A DNA stretch of 64,000 nucleotides from Acutalibacter sp. 1XD8-36. GTDB taxonomy: Bacteria; Bacillota; Clostridia; Oscillospirales; Acutalibacteraceae. Location: positions 1 to 64,000 of the forward strand of contig NZ_QZDU01000010.1 in NCBI RefSeq assembly GCF_009917525.1. Direction: 5' to 3'. A model generated the notes under the pieces. The model saw only the letters and a program-made list of their open reading frames with translations, was not told the DNA's origin and did no database searches. Below, one piece after another: positions 32,223-41,448 of the stretch. Every line of letters begins with the position of its first letter. The stretch's first letter is position 1. Made by a program: the position numbers and the translations under genes.

Positions 32223-33581
32223 TTACTTTTTCCCTGCCTTTCTCACATAGGCCTTGCCAAGCCGGATACTCTGCACCAGCCGCCGCCCCGCAGGGCACGA
32301 GAAGGCGCAGCAGCCGCACTCCATGCAGGTCATAACGTCCAGCTCCATAAGGGCCTCCGTGTCCTTCTTCTGGGCGGCCTTCTCAAGCTTTGTAGGCATA
32401 AGGTTCATGGGGCACGCCGCCACGCACCGCCCGCAGCGTATGCAGTCGGTGGTCTCATACATTTTCGCCTCGTTCTCATCAAAGGCAAGAATAGCGTTGT
32501 TTTGCTTTAATATGGGCAGCTCGTCGCCGACTATCGCTATGCCCATCATAGGCCCGCCCATAAGCATTTTCCTGGGCTCGGACTTATAGCCGCCGCAGAA
32601 CTCTATCACGTCTTTAATGGGCGTGCCGATTGGCACTATCACATTTTGGGGCTCCTTTACGGCCGAGCCGTCTATGGTCACGCGCTTTTTCGTCAGCGGC
32701 ATTCCTGTGCGCATAAAGCTTGCAAGGAAGGACACCGAGGCTATATTCATCACCAGACACCCCACGTCCGCAGGCAGTCCCCCAGCCGGGACCTTCCTCC
32801 CGGTACAGGCCTGGACCAGCACCTTCTCGGCCCCCTGGGGGTAGCGGCTCTTTAGTGCCAGCACCCTGACCTCGTCCTTCGGGTCCATCTCCCCATTGTC
32901 CGCAATCCGGTGGAGCTCCGCTATGACGTCGGGCTTATTGTCCTCGACGGCTATCAGCACCCTGTGCACGTCCAGAATCTCCTTTACCTTATAGATACCG
33001 TCCAGCACGTTTTTGCCGTTCTCCAGGGCCTCCCTATGGTCCGAGGTCACATAGGGCTCGCACTCCGCCACGTTTATAATAAGCGTGTCAATATTCTTGC
33101 CCTCCGGCACATTCAGCTTCACATGGGCCGGGAAGCCAGCTCCCCCAAGGCCCACAAGCCCCGAAGCCCGCGCCGCCTCAGCCAGGGACTTCTTGTCTTT
33201 GATGGGCTCCGGGGGCTTTATAGAGGGGTCCGGCTCCATAAGCCCGTCGGAGTCGATTACCACCGCCTCCACAGGCCTGTCCCCTGTGAGCATTACGTTC
33301 CTTATCTCCGCCACCGTCCCGGACACAGAGGCATGTATAGGGGCGCTCACATACCCCTCGCTGTCACCCACTACCTGCCCGAGATACACATGGTCTCCCT
33401 TTTTCACCACCGGCTTGCAGGGCGCGCCGATATGCTGCTGCATGGGCAGTATCACCCGCTGTGGGGGCGGCATGGTCTTCGACTGCCCGCCGGAGGTGTT
33501 CTTATGGTGCGGCACCGGCGCGCCGCCGTGGGTCCTGAAGGGACGCTTTGGGAAAAGGCCTCCCGCATTTTGTTCCTGCAT
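32223..33581 (-). CDS. rnfC: Rnf complex subunit C, NADH-binding
   Basis: 452-residue soluble iron-sulfur flavoprotein that exchanges electrons with NAD. It shows the RnfC N-terminal barrel-like region, the Rossmann segment GLVGLGGAGFPAHVKLNVPE, INVAECEPYVTSDHR, and two 4Fe-4S motifs CIRCGRCVAACPMN and CMECGCCAFSCP near the end. The start is ATG 33581 with GAAAGGA upstream. It is the first gene of the rnf run; its promoter carries a 12-bp palindrome between the -35 and -10. Confidence 0.96.
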   Translation of the reverse strand: MQEQNAGGLFPKRPFRTHGGAPVPHHKNTSGGQSKTMPPPQRVILPMQQHIGAPCKPVVKKGDHVYLGQVVGDSEGYVSAPIHASVSGTVAEIRNVMLTGDRPVEAVVIDSDGLMEPDPSIKPPEPIKDKKSLAEAARASGLVGLGGAGFPAHVKLNVPEGKNIDTLIINVAECEPYVTSDHREALENGKNVLDGIYKVKEILDVHRVLIAVEDNKPDVIAELHRIADNGEMDPKDEVRVLALKSRYPQGAEKVLVQACTGRKVPAGGLPADVGCLVMNIASVSFLASFMRTGMPLTKKRVTIDGSAVKEPQNVIVPIGTPIKDVIEFCGGYKSEPRKMLMGGPMMGIAIVGDELPILKQNNAILAFDENEAKMYETTDCIRCGRCVAACPMNLMPTKLEKAAQKKDTEALMELDVMTCMECGCCAFSCPAGRRLVQSIRLGKAYVRKAGKK

Positions 33582-33621
33582 AAATCCACAATCCTTTCGT
33601 TCGCAAAAAATTCATAATTTT

Positions 33622-33650
33622 ATTTTACAGCAAAACCGCGGTTTCTGCAA
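33622..33650 (-). promoter_or_regulatory. Promoter of the rnf operon with internal palindrome
   Basis: Minus strand TTGCAG (33650-33645) and TAAAAT (33627-33622), spacer 17 bp, preceded by TG. The spacer holds the perfect palindrome AAACCGCGGTTT (33644-33633), placed to block RNA polymerase if bound. Confidence 0.7.
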
Positions 33651-33742
33651 GGATAAATCCATGTTTTTCCGGGAAAATCTCCGTGGAATTGATGAAAAGC
33701 ACCGTATTCGGGAATAATCTTCATTTCCATGGGGGCTATGCA

Positions 33743-33756
33743 ATAGCTTAAGCTAT
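33743..33756. promoter_or_regulatory. 14-bp palindrome upstream of rnfC
   Basis: ATAGCTTAAGCTAT is a perfect palindrome between the rnf promoter and the terminator of the XRE/zinc-ribbon gene. It may be an operator; no binding protein can be named. Confidence 0.4.
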
Positions 33757-33774
33757 AAGCATAACATAAGCAAA

Positions 33775-33801
33775 CAGGGCAGACCACAATGGTCCGCCCT
33801 G
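33775..33801 (-). terminator. Terminator of the XRE/zinc-ribbon gene
   Basis: Stem CAGGGCGGACCA/TGGTCTGCCCTG (minus strand) with loop TTG and one G-T pair, then TTTGCTT. The T-run is weak. Confidence 0.6.
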
Positions 33802-33813
33802 CAAAATTTCATC

Positions 33814-34257
33814 TCAGCCCTTCGCCCAGTGCCGGAGCTTCGGCAGCTCCTTACTGAAATACTCCCTGGCCTGCTCCTTTGTAAAGCTCTCATTTGCCAT
33901 ATGCTCCGAAAGAAAATCCAGCAGGGAGTCCATATCCTCATACACAAACCTGCCGTCCGTATAGCACCACTTGCAGTAGTCCTCGTTGACGCTTCCGTCA
34001 GTCTCACGGCTTACGGAGCCGTCGTCAAGGGGCATACCGCAGCACTGGCAGATAAGCTGCCTCGGGGAGCCCAGCAGCGTGTTTATGGACACGTCAAAGA
34101 GCTTTGACAGCAGCTTCAGCGTGTCTGTCCCCGGCGTGGTCTCCCCATTTTCCCAGCGGCTCACCGCCTGGCGGGTGACGAACACCTTCTCCGCAAGCTC
34201 CTCCTGGGACATGCCCGATTTAGTCCTTAAATCCACAATAATATCCTTAGTCTCCAT
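33814..34257 (-). CDS. XRE regulator with zinc-ribbon C-terminus
   Basis: 147 residues. The helix-turn-helix at 1-62 reads GMSQEELAEKVFVTRQAVSRWENGETTPG. Then come CQCCGMPLDDG and CKWCYTDGRF (about 68-105), a four-Cys zinc ribbon often annotated as a putative zinc-ribbon domain in clostridial XRE proteins, and a helical tail. The start is ATG 34257 with AGGTGGG upstream. The palindrome ATAGTACTAT at 34281-34290 overlaps its likely -10 and suggests autoregulation. It reads toward rnf but ends in its own terminator. Confidence 0.88.
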   Translation of the reverse strand: METKDIIVDLRTKSGMSQEELAEKVFVTRQAVSRWENGETTPGTDTLKLLSKLFDVSINTLLGSPRQLICQCCGMPLDDGSVSRETDGSVNEDYCKWCYTDGRFVYEDMDSLLDFLSEHMANESFTKEQAREYFSKELPKLRHWAKG

Positions 34258-34339
34258 TCTAAATCCCACCTTTCGATACTATAGTACTATTATCATAGCA
34301 TATCCAGCCGGGAAATAAAAGCAACCGCCTGTTGCACCC

Positions 34340-34780
34340 CTACCTTACCTCCCTATAGGCCGCCTCCAGCCCGGCAGTGTCAAGGCCGAAGGACCTGAAG
34401 CCCTCAACACACCCTTGATAGTACGCCTCAGTTGGCGCGCCCGGGCCATAGCCTTCTCTCATTATGTAGATAAGCGCCCGCTCCCGGCGCTCCTCACCGC
34501 CGGAACTGTACTCCACCTCCAGCTCCGTTTTATAGTAAAACTCCGGATACCCCTCGTACTCGTCCAGCCTCCTTACATCCTCCGGCGTGACCTCCCACAC
34601 CCCTACCGGCACTTTCCCCTCCGGCTCCGGCAGCAGCGTCAGGTAGTACCCCCGCTGTGCGCCCCGGAAGGCCAGCCGCCAGCCGGGAAGCTCCCCTTTC
34701 CCCACGGCCTTCGCCCCCGGGCAGCGCTCTGCCATCTGAGTTAGATTCAGGTTGCTTCCATATGCAAGATACAGCGTCAT
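34340..34780 (-). CDS. Gamma-glutamylcyclotransferase-family protein
   Basis: 146-residue GGCT-fold protein. The glycine-rich motif LAYGSNLN opens the domain, and DEYEGYPEFYYK carries the acidic residue used as general acid/base in the family. Members release 5-oxoproline from gamma-glutamyl peptides or cleave gamma-glutamylamines. The length is normal for a single-domain GGCT/AIG2-like protein. The start ATG 34780 lies 12 bp after the stop of a short coding remnant. The substrate is not determined. Confidence 0.88.
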   Translation of the reverse strand: MTLYLAYGSNLNLTQMAERCPGAKAVGKGELPGWRLAFRGAQRGYYLTLLPEPEGKVPVGVWEVTPEDVRRLDEYEGYPEFYYKTELEVEYSSGGEERRERALIYIMREGYGPGAPTEAYYQGCVEGFRSFGLDTAGLEAAYREVR

Positions 34781-34792
34781 TTAAAATTCCCC

Positions 34793-34921
34793 CTAGTCCA
34801 TATAGTTGTATACCAGCTCATAGAGCCAATACTTACCGTCTATATCCACCACAATATTTTCGTCAAATTTATAGACCTTCGCGCCTATAATATCGTCGTT
34901 GGCCTGGAAATCCTCCTCTCA
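34793..34921 (-). pseudogene. Short coding remnant upstream of the GGCT gene
   Basis: About 41 codons without a start in frame: EEDFQANDDIIGAKVYKF, then ending LYELVYNYMD and TAG. The frame is preceded by a TGA. The amino-acid pattern looks protein-like and it abuts the GGCT gene, so it may be the 3' remnant of a lost gene. The rest of the 34796-35109 gap holds only the NhaC upstream region. Confidence 0.3.
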
Positions 34922-35043
34922 TCTATATAGACAGCCTTCAGGCATAAATATGACATACAGCTTCCAGATTTCTTTTGATTTTGATTATATCACAAATATC
35001 CCCAAAAATCAAAGGATTCCCCCTTGCCAAAATGCCCCCAAAG

Positions 35044-35066
35044 AAGTATACTATTATGGTATACTT
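35044..35066. promoter_or_regulatory. Operator-like inverted repeat before nhaC
   Basis: AAGTATAC/GTATACTT, perfect 8-bp arms, 7-nt loop, 44 bp before the start codon of the antiporter gene. Confidence 0.5.
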
Positions 35067-35109
35067 TTCAAAAGTAAAATTTTCAAAAGCAAAACAGGAG
35101 GAGATAATT

Positions 35110-36633
35110 ATGGGATTAGAAATGATAGACGCCGGCTGGCTTTCAATACTGCCGCCGGTGGTAGCCATCACCCTGGCCCTGCTCACCAAGGAGGTGTACT
35201 CGTCCCTGTTCCTGGGGATATTCACCGGCATGTGCGTGTACTGCTTCTCCACCGGCAGCAGCCTGCTCCGGGCGGTTACATACGTCTTTGACATGATGGC
35301 CGTGAAAATCGGGGACAACGGTTATATGATAATCTTCCTGGTCCTGCTGGGCTCCCTGGTGGTTACAGTCACCCGCTCAGGGGGCACCGCCGCCTATGGC
35401 CAGTGGGCCATCAGGCGCATTAGGACCCGGCGCTCAGCCAAGCTCACCACCGCGCTGCTGGGCCTGATGATTTTCCTGGACGACGGCTTCAACTGCCTTA
35501 CCGTCGGCACCGTAATGCGCCCCATTACCGACAAGCATAAGATATCCCGGGAAAAGCTCTCATACCTTCTGGACGCCACCGCCGCGCCAATCTGCATTAT
35601 CGCCCCCATCTCAAGCTGGGCGGTTGCCGTGGCCTCGGAGGTGGAGGAGGCCGGGGGGCTTGGGGCCTTTGTGCAGACCATCCCCTTTAACCTCTACGCC
35701 CTGCTCACCATTGCAATGGTGTTCTTCCTCAGCGCCACGAGCTTTGACTTCGGGCCCATGAAGAAGGCAGAGGAGTCACCCCAGTACCCCCCTGAGGCTT
35801 CCGGCACCATGGAGAGCGCCATAGAGCCCAAGGGCACGGTGCTGGACCTGGTGCTGCCCATCGTCACCCTTATTATCACCGCCATCCTGGGCATGGCATA
35901 TGTGGGGGGCTTCTTCCAGGGCGTGAGCTTTGCCGAGGCCATAGGCCAGAACCCGGTAGCCGGGCTCACCCTGGGCACCTTCGCGGGGCTGCTTGTGGCC
36001 CTTGTCATGTACCTGCCCAGGAGGATAATGACCATGAAGGAGTTCATGTCCGGCATTATCGACGGTATCAAGACCATGATACCCGCCCTCACCATACTTA
36101 TCCTGGCCTGGGCTCTGGGCGGCGTTTGCCGCGAGATGATAGGCACCGGGAACTTTGTGAGCAGCGTAGTCTCCGGCGGGCATATCTCCATGAGCCTGAT
36201 ACCCGCCATCGTCTTCGCGGTCGCGGCCTTTTTAAGCTTCTCCATGGGCACCGCCTGGGGCACCTTCGGCATACTCCTGCCCATCGTCTCCATGATATGC
36301 TCAGGCCCCGCCGGAGCCGCCGTGCTCATGCCCTCCCTGGGAGCAACCCTGGCGGGCTCCGTCTACGGCGACCACTGCTCCCCCATCTCCGACACCACCA
36401 TACTGGCCTCCACCGGCGCCCAGTGCGACCACCTGCGCCACGTTGAGACCCAGCTGCCCTATGCCACTTTAGTGGCGGCGGTGTGCTTTCTGGGCTACAT
36501 AGTGGCTGGCTTCTCCCGCAGCGCCCCTGTGACTATAGCCGCCTCACTTGTAATGCTGGGGCTGGTGTTCGCGGGAATCGCCCTTTTGCAGAAGAGGGGA
36601 AAAGAGCCCGGCTTCGCACCAAAAAAGAGCTGA
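35110..36633 (+). CDS. NhaC-family Na+/H+ antiporter
   Basis: 507-residue membrane transporter with 11-12 helices. FLDDGFNCLTVGTVMRPITDKHKISREKLSYLLDATAAPICII is the characteristic NhaC block (quoted residues run from about 117), followed by SMGTAWGTFGI and GDHCSPISDTTILASTGAQCDH near the end. NhaC-type proteins exchange sodium, or sometimes amino-acid substrates, against protons. The start is ATG 35110 behind AGGAGGAG; the longer frame to 34975 has no ribosome site. It lies near the Rnf genes but on the other strand. It could use or balance an ion gradient made by Rnf. Confidence 0.9.
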   Translation: MGLEMIDAGWLSILPPVVAITLALLTKEVYSSLFLGIFTGMCVYCFSTGSSLLRAVTYVFDMMAVKIGDNGYMIIFLVLLGSLVVTVTRSGGTAAYGQWAIRRIRTRRSAKLTTALLGLMIFLDDGFNCLTVGTVMRPITDKHKISREKLSYLLDATAAPICIIAPISSWAVAVASEVEEAGGLGAFVQTIPFNLYALLTIAMVFFLSATSFDFGPMKKAEESPQYPPEASGTMESAIEPKGTVLDLVLPIVTLIITAILGMAYVGGFFQGVSFAEAIGQNPVAGLTLGTFAGLLVALVMYLPRRIMTMKEFMSGIIDGIKTMIPALTILILAWALGGVCREMIGTGNFVSSVVSGGHISMSLIPAIVFAVAAFLSFSMGTAWGTFGILLPIVSMICSGPAGAAVLMPSLGATLAGSVYGDHCSPISDTTILASTGAQCDHLRHVETQLPYATLVAAVCFLGYIVAGFSRSAPVTIAASLVMLGLVFAGIALLQKRGKEPGFAPKKS

Positions 36634-36652
36634 AAATCCCACTAAACACAAA

Positions 36653-36684
36653 AAAACCGGGCCCCTTTTACAGGGTCCGGTTTT
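36653..36684. terminator. Bidirectional terminator between nhaC and fucosidase
   Basis: Stem AAAACCGG-GCCCCT/AGGGT-CCGGTTTT between two convergent genes; A-rich on the left and T-rich on the right. Confidence 0.8.
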
Positions 36685-36690
36685 GTGTCT

Positions 36691-38091
36691 TCAGTATACG
36701 CCCAGAAATGAGAGCGTGGGATAGCACCGCGAGTCGTCTATACATATGCGCAGCAGCCCGGTCCTCACAGGCTCGGGCAGGCGTACAATCTTCTTGTACC
36801 CCACCACCGTGCCCTCAAAGAGCAGCCTGCCGCCGTCAAATATCCTAAAGCGCTCGATTCTCTGGCTGTCTGTAATATTTTCCTTGAGCATGATATAGGA
36901 GACCTCTGTCTCTTTCGGGAACCTGACGGTTATCTCGCAGGAGCTGCCGCTCCCCTTAAAATATTCCCCATAGCCGTCCTCCCTGGCGCAGTCTATCCCA
37001 TGCCCGGGCTCCGCGCCCTCTGCAGAGAGCTCCGCGCCCACAAGCAGGTTATCGGCGAAGGCTTTATTTATGCGCTCCCCCAGCTCCCTAAGGCGCGACA
37101 CGTCGTTTTCATGGAACAGGCCGCTTTTTGCCGGGGGTATATTCAGCAGCAGCGTCGCGTTGCCACCCACCGAGCGCAGGTACGTGTCGAACAGCTCCTC
37201 AAGGCCCTTGACCTTGTCATCCTCCTCCGGGTGGTAAAACCATCCGGGGCGTATGGACGTGTCCACCTCGGCGGGATACCAGATAAGCTCTGTCTCCCCC
37301 CGGAGTATCTCCCTGCTGCCAAGGTCCATATCCGTGGCGCTGACCTCCCTCTGGCGGAACTCCTCACTGTCCGCCTGCTGGCTGTCCGCCGCTATCTTCT
37401 CCGTGTCCCTCATGCGCCTGGGCACAACGCTCCACTCCGATTCCCGGGTGCTCCCGGCCTCATTGCCGCACCAGCGGATATCCGGCCCGCACACATTCAT
37501 GCAGGCCCCCGGCTGCAGCCGCCTGACCGTCTCGTAGTACCTCTCCCAGTCATAGGCCTGCTTCTTTCCGCCGGGCCCCACGCCGCAGGCCCCGTCAAAC
37601 CAGACGGCGAATATCTCGCCGTAGCCTGTGAGCAGCTCTGTAAGCTGGCCCACAAAATAGTCGTCGTACTCCTTGCCCGAGCCGTAGCAGGGCTGGTGCC
37701 TGTCCCAGGGGGACAGGTACACCCCGAACTTTATGCCCCCCTCCCTGCACGCGTCGGAGACCTCCCTTACCACATCCCCCCTGCCGCCCCGGAAGGGGCT
37801 GGCGGCGACGGTGTGCCGGGTATATTTGCTGGGCCACAGGCAGAAGCCGTCGTGGTGCTTGCAGGTGAGTATCAGACCCTTCATCCCCGCCGCTTTCAGG
37901 GCGGAGACCCACTGGGAGGCGTCGAACTCCAGGGGGTTAAATATCCCCGGGTCCTCGGTGCCGTCCCCCCACTCAAGGCCGGTGTAGGTGTTCACCGTAA
38001 AGTGGGCAAAGGCATAGAACTCCATCTGCTGGAGGGCAAGCTGCCGGGGGCTTGGGCGCACTGCAGTGAGCCTTTGGTCTATGTTCTGCAT
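36691..38091 (-). CDS. GH29 alpha-L-fucosidase
   Basis: 466 residues without a signal peptide, so probably cytosolic. The GH29 barrel is marked by FAHFTVNTYTGLEWGDG, ILTCKHHDGFCLWPSKYT, GVYLSPWDRHQPCYGSG and the nucleophile motif VWFDGACG (D166). A C-terminal beta-sandwich (about 340-466), possibly a carbohydrate-binding domain, follows. The enzyme would release fucose from host or dietary glycans after uptake. It is a single gene facing nhaC across a terminator. The branch (broad GH29-A or linkage-specific GH29-B) is not decided; the acid/base Glu was not assigned. Confidence 0.92.
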   Translation of the reverse strand: MQNIDQRLTAVRPSPRQLALQQMEFYAFAHFTVNTYTGLEWGDGTEDPGIFNPLEFDASQWVSALKAAGMKGLILTCKHHDGFCLWPSKYTRHTVAASPFRGGRGDVVREVSDACREGGIKFGVYLSPWDRHQPCYGSGKEYDDYFVGQLTELLTGYGEIFAVWFDGACGVGPGGKKQAYDWERYYETVRRLQPGACMNVCGPDIRWCGNEAGSTRESEWSVVPRRMRDTEKIAADSQQADSEEFRQREVSATDMDLGSREILRGETELIWYPAEVDTSIRPGWFYHPEEDDKVKGLEELFDTYLRSVGGNATLLLNIPPAKSGLFHENDVSRLRELGERINKAFADNLLVGAELSAEGAEPGHGIDCAREDGYGEYFKGSGSSCEITVRFPKETEVSYIMLKENITDSQRIERFRIFDGGRLLFEGTVVGYKKIVRLPEPVRTGLLRICIDDSRCYPTLSFLGVY

Positions 38092-38104
38092 AATATTTAG
38101 CTCC

Positions 38105-39769
38105 TTATTTTTTAGTGAAGACCAGCATATTTGTAAGGTTCCTGCCTGGCGTTATAAAGGTCTTTCCGTTGCAGCTAAGATAGGTGGATGCGCCGCCGTC
38201 AACATTTATGGCGCTTGTGCAGCCCAGGGACTTCATAATATTGCCCATGCTCTGCTGGCTGCCGCTGGCGTAGGCTATGACCGCCTTGCCGTCCGCCTTC
38301 ACGCCTAGGAGCATATGGGTCCCGCTGCCAAGCACATGGTCGTCGTAGTTGCCCTCAGAGGCGTAGTTTGTGAAGATTGCGCCCTTTTTCAGCACGGTGG
38401 GGCCGCAGGAGATAAGTGTCTGGACATCCTGGACTGTGGAGCCCACATACTCAAAGGTACGCTTCAGCTTGTCACCGGCCTTGGCCAGGGTGAAAAACCT
38501 GTCGGGCCAGGGGTCACGGGCCATCCTTGTGAACAGCACATAGCCGCCCTTGGGCACCGGCACGTCGGAAGCCGAGGTATAAACCTTCGTGATAGTGTTG
38601 CTACTGTCAACGGCAAAGGCGTATGCCACCTTGCCGCTGACCTTTGAGGCAAACTCGCTGGTATACACCATGCGGGAGCCGTCGTTGTTCCCCACAGTCG
38701 TGTTCAGTCCCACGCTCTCAATGGCCTTGGTACCGGAGTCAACCCGGTCTATCTTCTGGTTTATATTCATCCACTGAATACTGGCCTTGCCGTTGGAATC
38801 AATTACGAAAGCGGCCTCGCGCTTTACGCCCGCGGTATCAGGCCTCATAATGCGCAGCACCTTGCCATTGCTCACAAAGGAGCCGTAGGTGGTATTTGCG
38901 CCGTTAAGGTGGTTGAACATCGCTCCGTTCACGGCGATATAGGCGTTCTGGCCGCTGAGGATGCTGCTGTAGGAGGCCGCCGAGTCGAGCCTGCCGTTAG
39001 CCAGGGCTATTTTCCCGTTAAAGAACTGGGGGTCGAACTCCACATATGTAGCGCCGTTTTTATACCCTGTTGTGGGGGCCACAAACTGCGGCTTCGGCTT
39101 CTCGGGAATCCTTGAGTCCTCCCAGGTCTCAAGCTCCAGCATATCGCAGATTATCCTGGAGGCCTGGTCCCTCTGCAGAAGGCCTGAAGGGTCAAAGGCG
39201 CCGGAGCCTGTGCCGTCGATGACGTTGCCGCTGGTGCAGGCGTCAAGGGCCTCCTTCTGTTCAGAGGACAGGCCGGCGGTGTCAGGGAACGTCAGGGGGT
39301 CCCTCACAGGGGTAAGTGGCACCACCTCGGGGTGTGCCTTGTGCATGGAATATACCAGCTCAACTGTCTCCATGCGGGTGATATCGTCCTTGGGCCTGAA
39401 GTTCTCGCCCGCCGGGATAATCCCCTCCTGGGCGGCCCAGTTTACAGACTTTGTGTACCACTGGCCCTGCTTGGAGTCCGGGCACAGCTCCATATCCTCA
39501 TACTCCTTGAGCTCCTCGGGAGTCTTTGCCGAGAGAGACAGCATGGTGATAACGTCACAGCGCTTGAGCTTGCTGCCGGGGTTGAACTTGCCCTTGCCGT
39601 CGCCGTTGATAATCCCGGCCTCGGACACCGGATAGACATACTTTGCAAATCATTTCCCCCGGTACACATCGGAGAATTTCTGCCCCTTGGCAGCAGAGGC
39701 GCTCATAGCCGGCAGCACTGATACCAGCATTGCCACAGCCATGAGCAGGGAGAGAACACGCTTTTTCAT
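38105..39769 (-). pseudogene. SLH-phosphodiester glycosidase protein with in-frame TGA
   Basis: From ATG 39769 (AAGGAAG upstream) the frame encodes a signal peptide (MKKRVLSLLMAVAMLVSVLP...) and starts an SLH domain as KFSDVYRGK, then hits TGA at codon 40 (39652-39650) and continues FAKYVYPVSEAGIINGDG. SLH domains have Trp at this place, so TGG to TGA is the simplest reading. The rest has two more SLH units (to about 210) and a NAGPA/phosphodiester glycosidase domain (YIAVNGAMFNH, DNVDGG-like INVDGGASTYL). The open part from 39628 lacks a signal peptide. It is a nonsense mutation, sequencing error or recoding; neighbours use TGA as stop. Confidence 0.8.
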
Positions 39770-39862
39770 AGCTTCTGACACTTCCTTCTTTGTAAACTCG
39801 GTGAGCTTTTAAACATTACCAGTATATCACCGGCCCGGGCATATTGCAACCTGTTTTTTCCA

Positions 39863-39890
39863 CAAAAAAGAAGCGGGTCGCCCCGCCCCT
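39863..39890 (-). terminator. Terminator of the 66-residue gene
   Basis: Minus strand stem GGGGCGGGG.../...CCCGCTTC followed by TTTTTT. Confidence 0.65.
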
Positions 39891-39891
39891 T

Positions 39892-40092
39892 TCACTTTTC
39901 CCGGCGCTTCTTTTTCGGTATCGCCATGGAGGAGAGCTCCTGGTAGCTCTCCCACTCCTCCCCGTCCTTCGGGGTCTTGTACATCAGCCCGGTGCACTCA
40001 TTGGCAGAGGCCACATTTGATATGTCCGGAAACTGCTCCCCCGCCGGCTCCTCGTGCTCCCTATAGTCTATCTTTCTCTTTGGCTTTTCCAT
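39892..40092 (-). CDS. Small hydrophilic protein, unknown
   Basis: 66 residues, start ATG 40092 with GGGAGGT upstream. It is charged and disordered-looking, with MEKPKRKIDYREHEEPAGEQ at the start and PKKKRREK at the end. The region SNVASANECTGLMYKTPKDGEEWESYQEL (read in parts) resembles small conserved proteins I have seen beside alr in Clostridia, without known function. It lies 50 bp downstream of alanine racemase in the same direction. Confidence 0.65.
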   Translation of the reverse strand: MEKPKRKIDYREHEEPAGEQFPDISNVASANECTGLMYKTPKDGEEWESYQELSSMAIPKKKRREK

Positions 40093-40140
40093 AAAACAGC
40101 ACCTCCCAAGGGCTATTATGCCCTTTGAAGGCGCTGATAT

Positions 40141-41343
40141 TTACTCTGAAAGCAGCTGATTATATATGCTCTCCACCCTGCCGTCCTTCAGGTACACCCT
40201 CGGCACGCGCTTTGACAGGGCGCAGACCACCTCATAGCTGATGGTGTCCTCCCAGCCCGCCACCTCCCCGGCGGATATCTCCTCCCCGCCGTCCCGGCCT
40301 ATGAGGGTCACCCGGTCGCCCATGCTCGCCTCCGGCAGCCCGGTCACGTCCGCCATGAGCTGGTCCATACATATGCGCCCCAGCACCGGGCAGCGCCTGC
40401 CCCTGATGAGCACCGCCGCACCGCCGGTCCCAAGGGCTCTGGGGTAGCCGTCGGCGTAGCCCACCGGCACTGTCGCCACCCGCATTTCCCGCTCTGCCGT
40501 AAATTTCCTGCCGTAGCTTATGGTCGCCCCGGGCTGCACTGTCTTCACATGGGACACCACCGAGCGCAGGGCCAGAACAGGCCTGAGCTCCGGCCTGGCC
40601 CTCAGCTTTGCCGAGGGATAGAGGCCGTAGAGCACCACCCCCGCCCGCACCATGTCCAGGTGTGAAAGGGGATAGTCAAACACCGCCGCCGAGTTGGCAC
40701 AGTGCCTGAGCAGCGGCTGCCCGCCTTCAACCCCCGCCCGTACCAGGGCCTCAGAGAGCTCCTTAAAGCAGCCGAACTGCCGCATGGTAAAGGCGTCCCC
40801 CTCCTCTCCCTCGTCGGACACGGCGAAGTGGGAGAAGACCCCCTCGGGCAGAAGCCCCGGCAGGGAGCAGGCCTTTATTACCTCACCTATGGCCCCCTCG
40901 TCCCTGAAAATATCCTGGAAGTAAAATCCCAAGCGGCTCATGCCGGTGTCTATCTTCAAATGCACCTTCACCTTCACGCCCATTGCCGCCGCGCACAGGG
41001 AGAGCTTCTCCCCGTAGTCCATAGAGTACACGCACTGGGAGATATCCCCCTTCGCCAGCGCCCCGGCCTCCTCAGGCGGGGTGAAGCCCAGCACCAGCAC
41101 AGGCCTTACTATCCCGCCCCGGCGCAACTGAAGGGCCTCCTCAAGATTCGATACGGCAAACCAGTCGGCCCCAAGGCTCTGGAGCTCAGCGGCTGTCCTC
41201 AATGCCCCATGGCCGTAGCAGTCGGCCTTTACAACACAGCAGACCATAGCCCTGGGGTCCGTGCTGCCGCGCACTATGCGGTAGTTATTCGCAAGGGCGT
41301 CCAGGTCTATCTCGGCCCAGGTGCGCCGGATTATCTCAGTCAT
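40141..41343 (-). CDS. alr: Alanine racemase
   Basis: 400-residue PLP enzyme converting L-alanine to D-alanine for peptidoglycan. The PLP lysine is K39 in CVVKADCYGHGA, and the other catalytic side is the GYADGYPRAL region with ATISYGRKFTA just before it. RICMDQLMADVTG is the family's second signature. The N-terminal barrel and C-terminal beta domain are both full length. The start ATG 41343 is preceded by GGAGGTTTC. It is divergent from yfcE. Confidence 0.96.
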   Translation of the reverse strand: MTEIIRRTWAEIDLDALANNYRIVRGSTDPRAMVCCVVKADCYGHGALRTAAELQSLGADWFAVSNLEEALQLRRGGIVRPVLVLGFTPPEEAGALAKGDISQCVYSMDYGEKLSLCAAAMGVKVKVHLKIDTGMSRLGFYFQDIFRDEGAIGEVIKACSLPGLLPEGVFSHFAVSDEGEEGDAFTMRQFGCFKELSEALVRAGVEGGQPLLRHCANSAAVFDYPLSHLDMVRAGVVLYGLYPSAKLRARPELRPVLALRSVVSHVKTVQPGATISYGRKFTAEREMRVATVPVGYADGYPRALGTGGAAVLIRGRRCPVLGRICMDQLMADVTGLPEASMGDRVTLIGRDGGEEISAGEVAGWEDTISYEVVCALSKRVPRVYLKDGRVESIYNQLLSE

Positions 41344-41448
41344 AGAAACCTCCAGTCAGGAAAATTTATCCCCTCTCCCCCTATTGGCTTGCGTCCCGGG
41401 AGCTTTTCGGCTATACTTAATATATAATATTACGAAAGGCTGATTGAT

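Noticed and set aside
37000-38100. Long + strand open frame of 366 codons
   Set aside because: It lies antisense to the GH29 fucosidase gene, has low-complexity Leu/Pro/Ala/Arg composition and no ribosome site. High GC gives long shadow frames.
39650-39652. TGA as a sense codon (selenocysteine or Trp) in the SLH gene
   Set aside because: Other genes here end normally at TGA, the position calls for Trp, and no SECIS-like element was noticed. A simple nonsense change or error is more likely.
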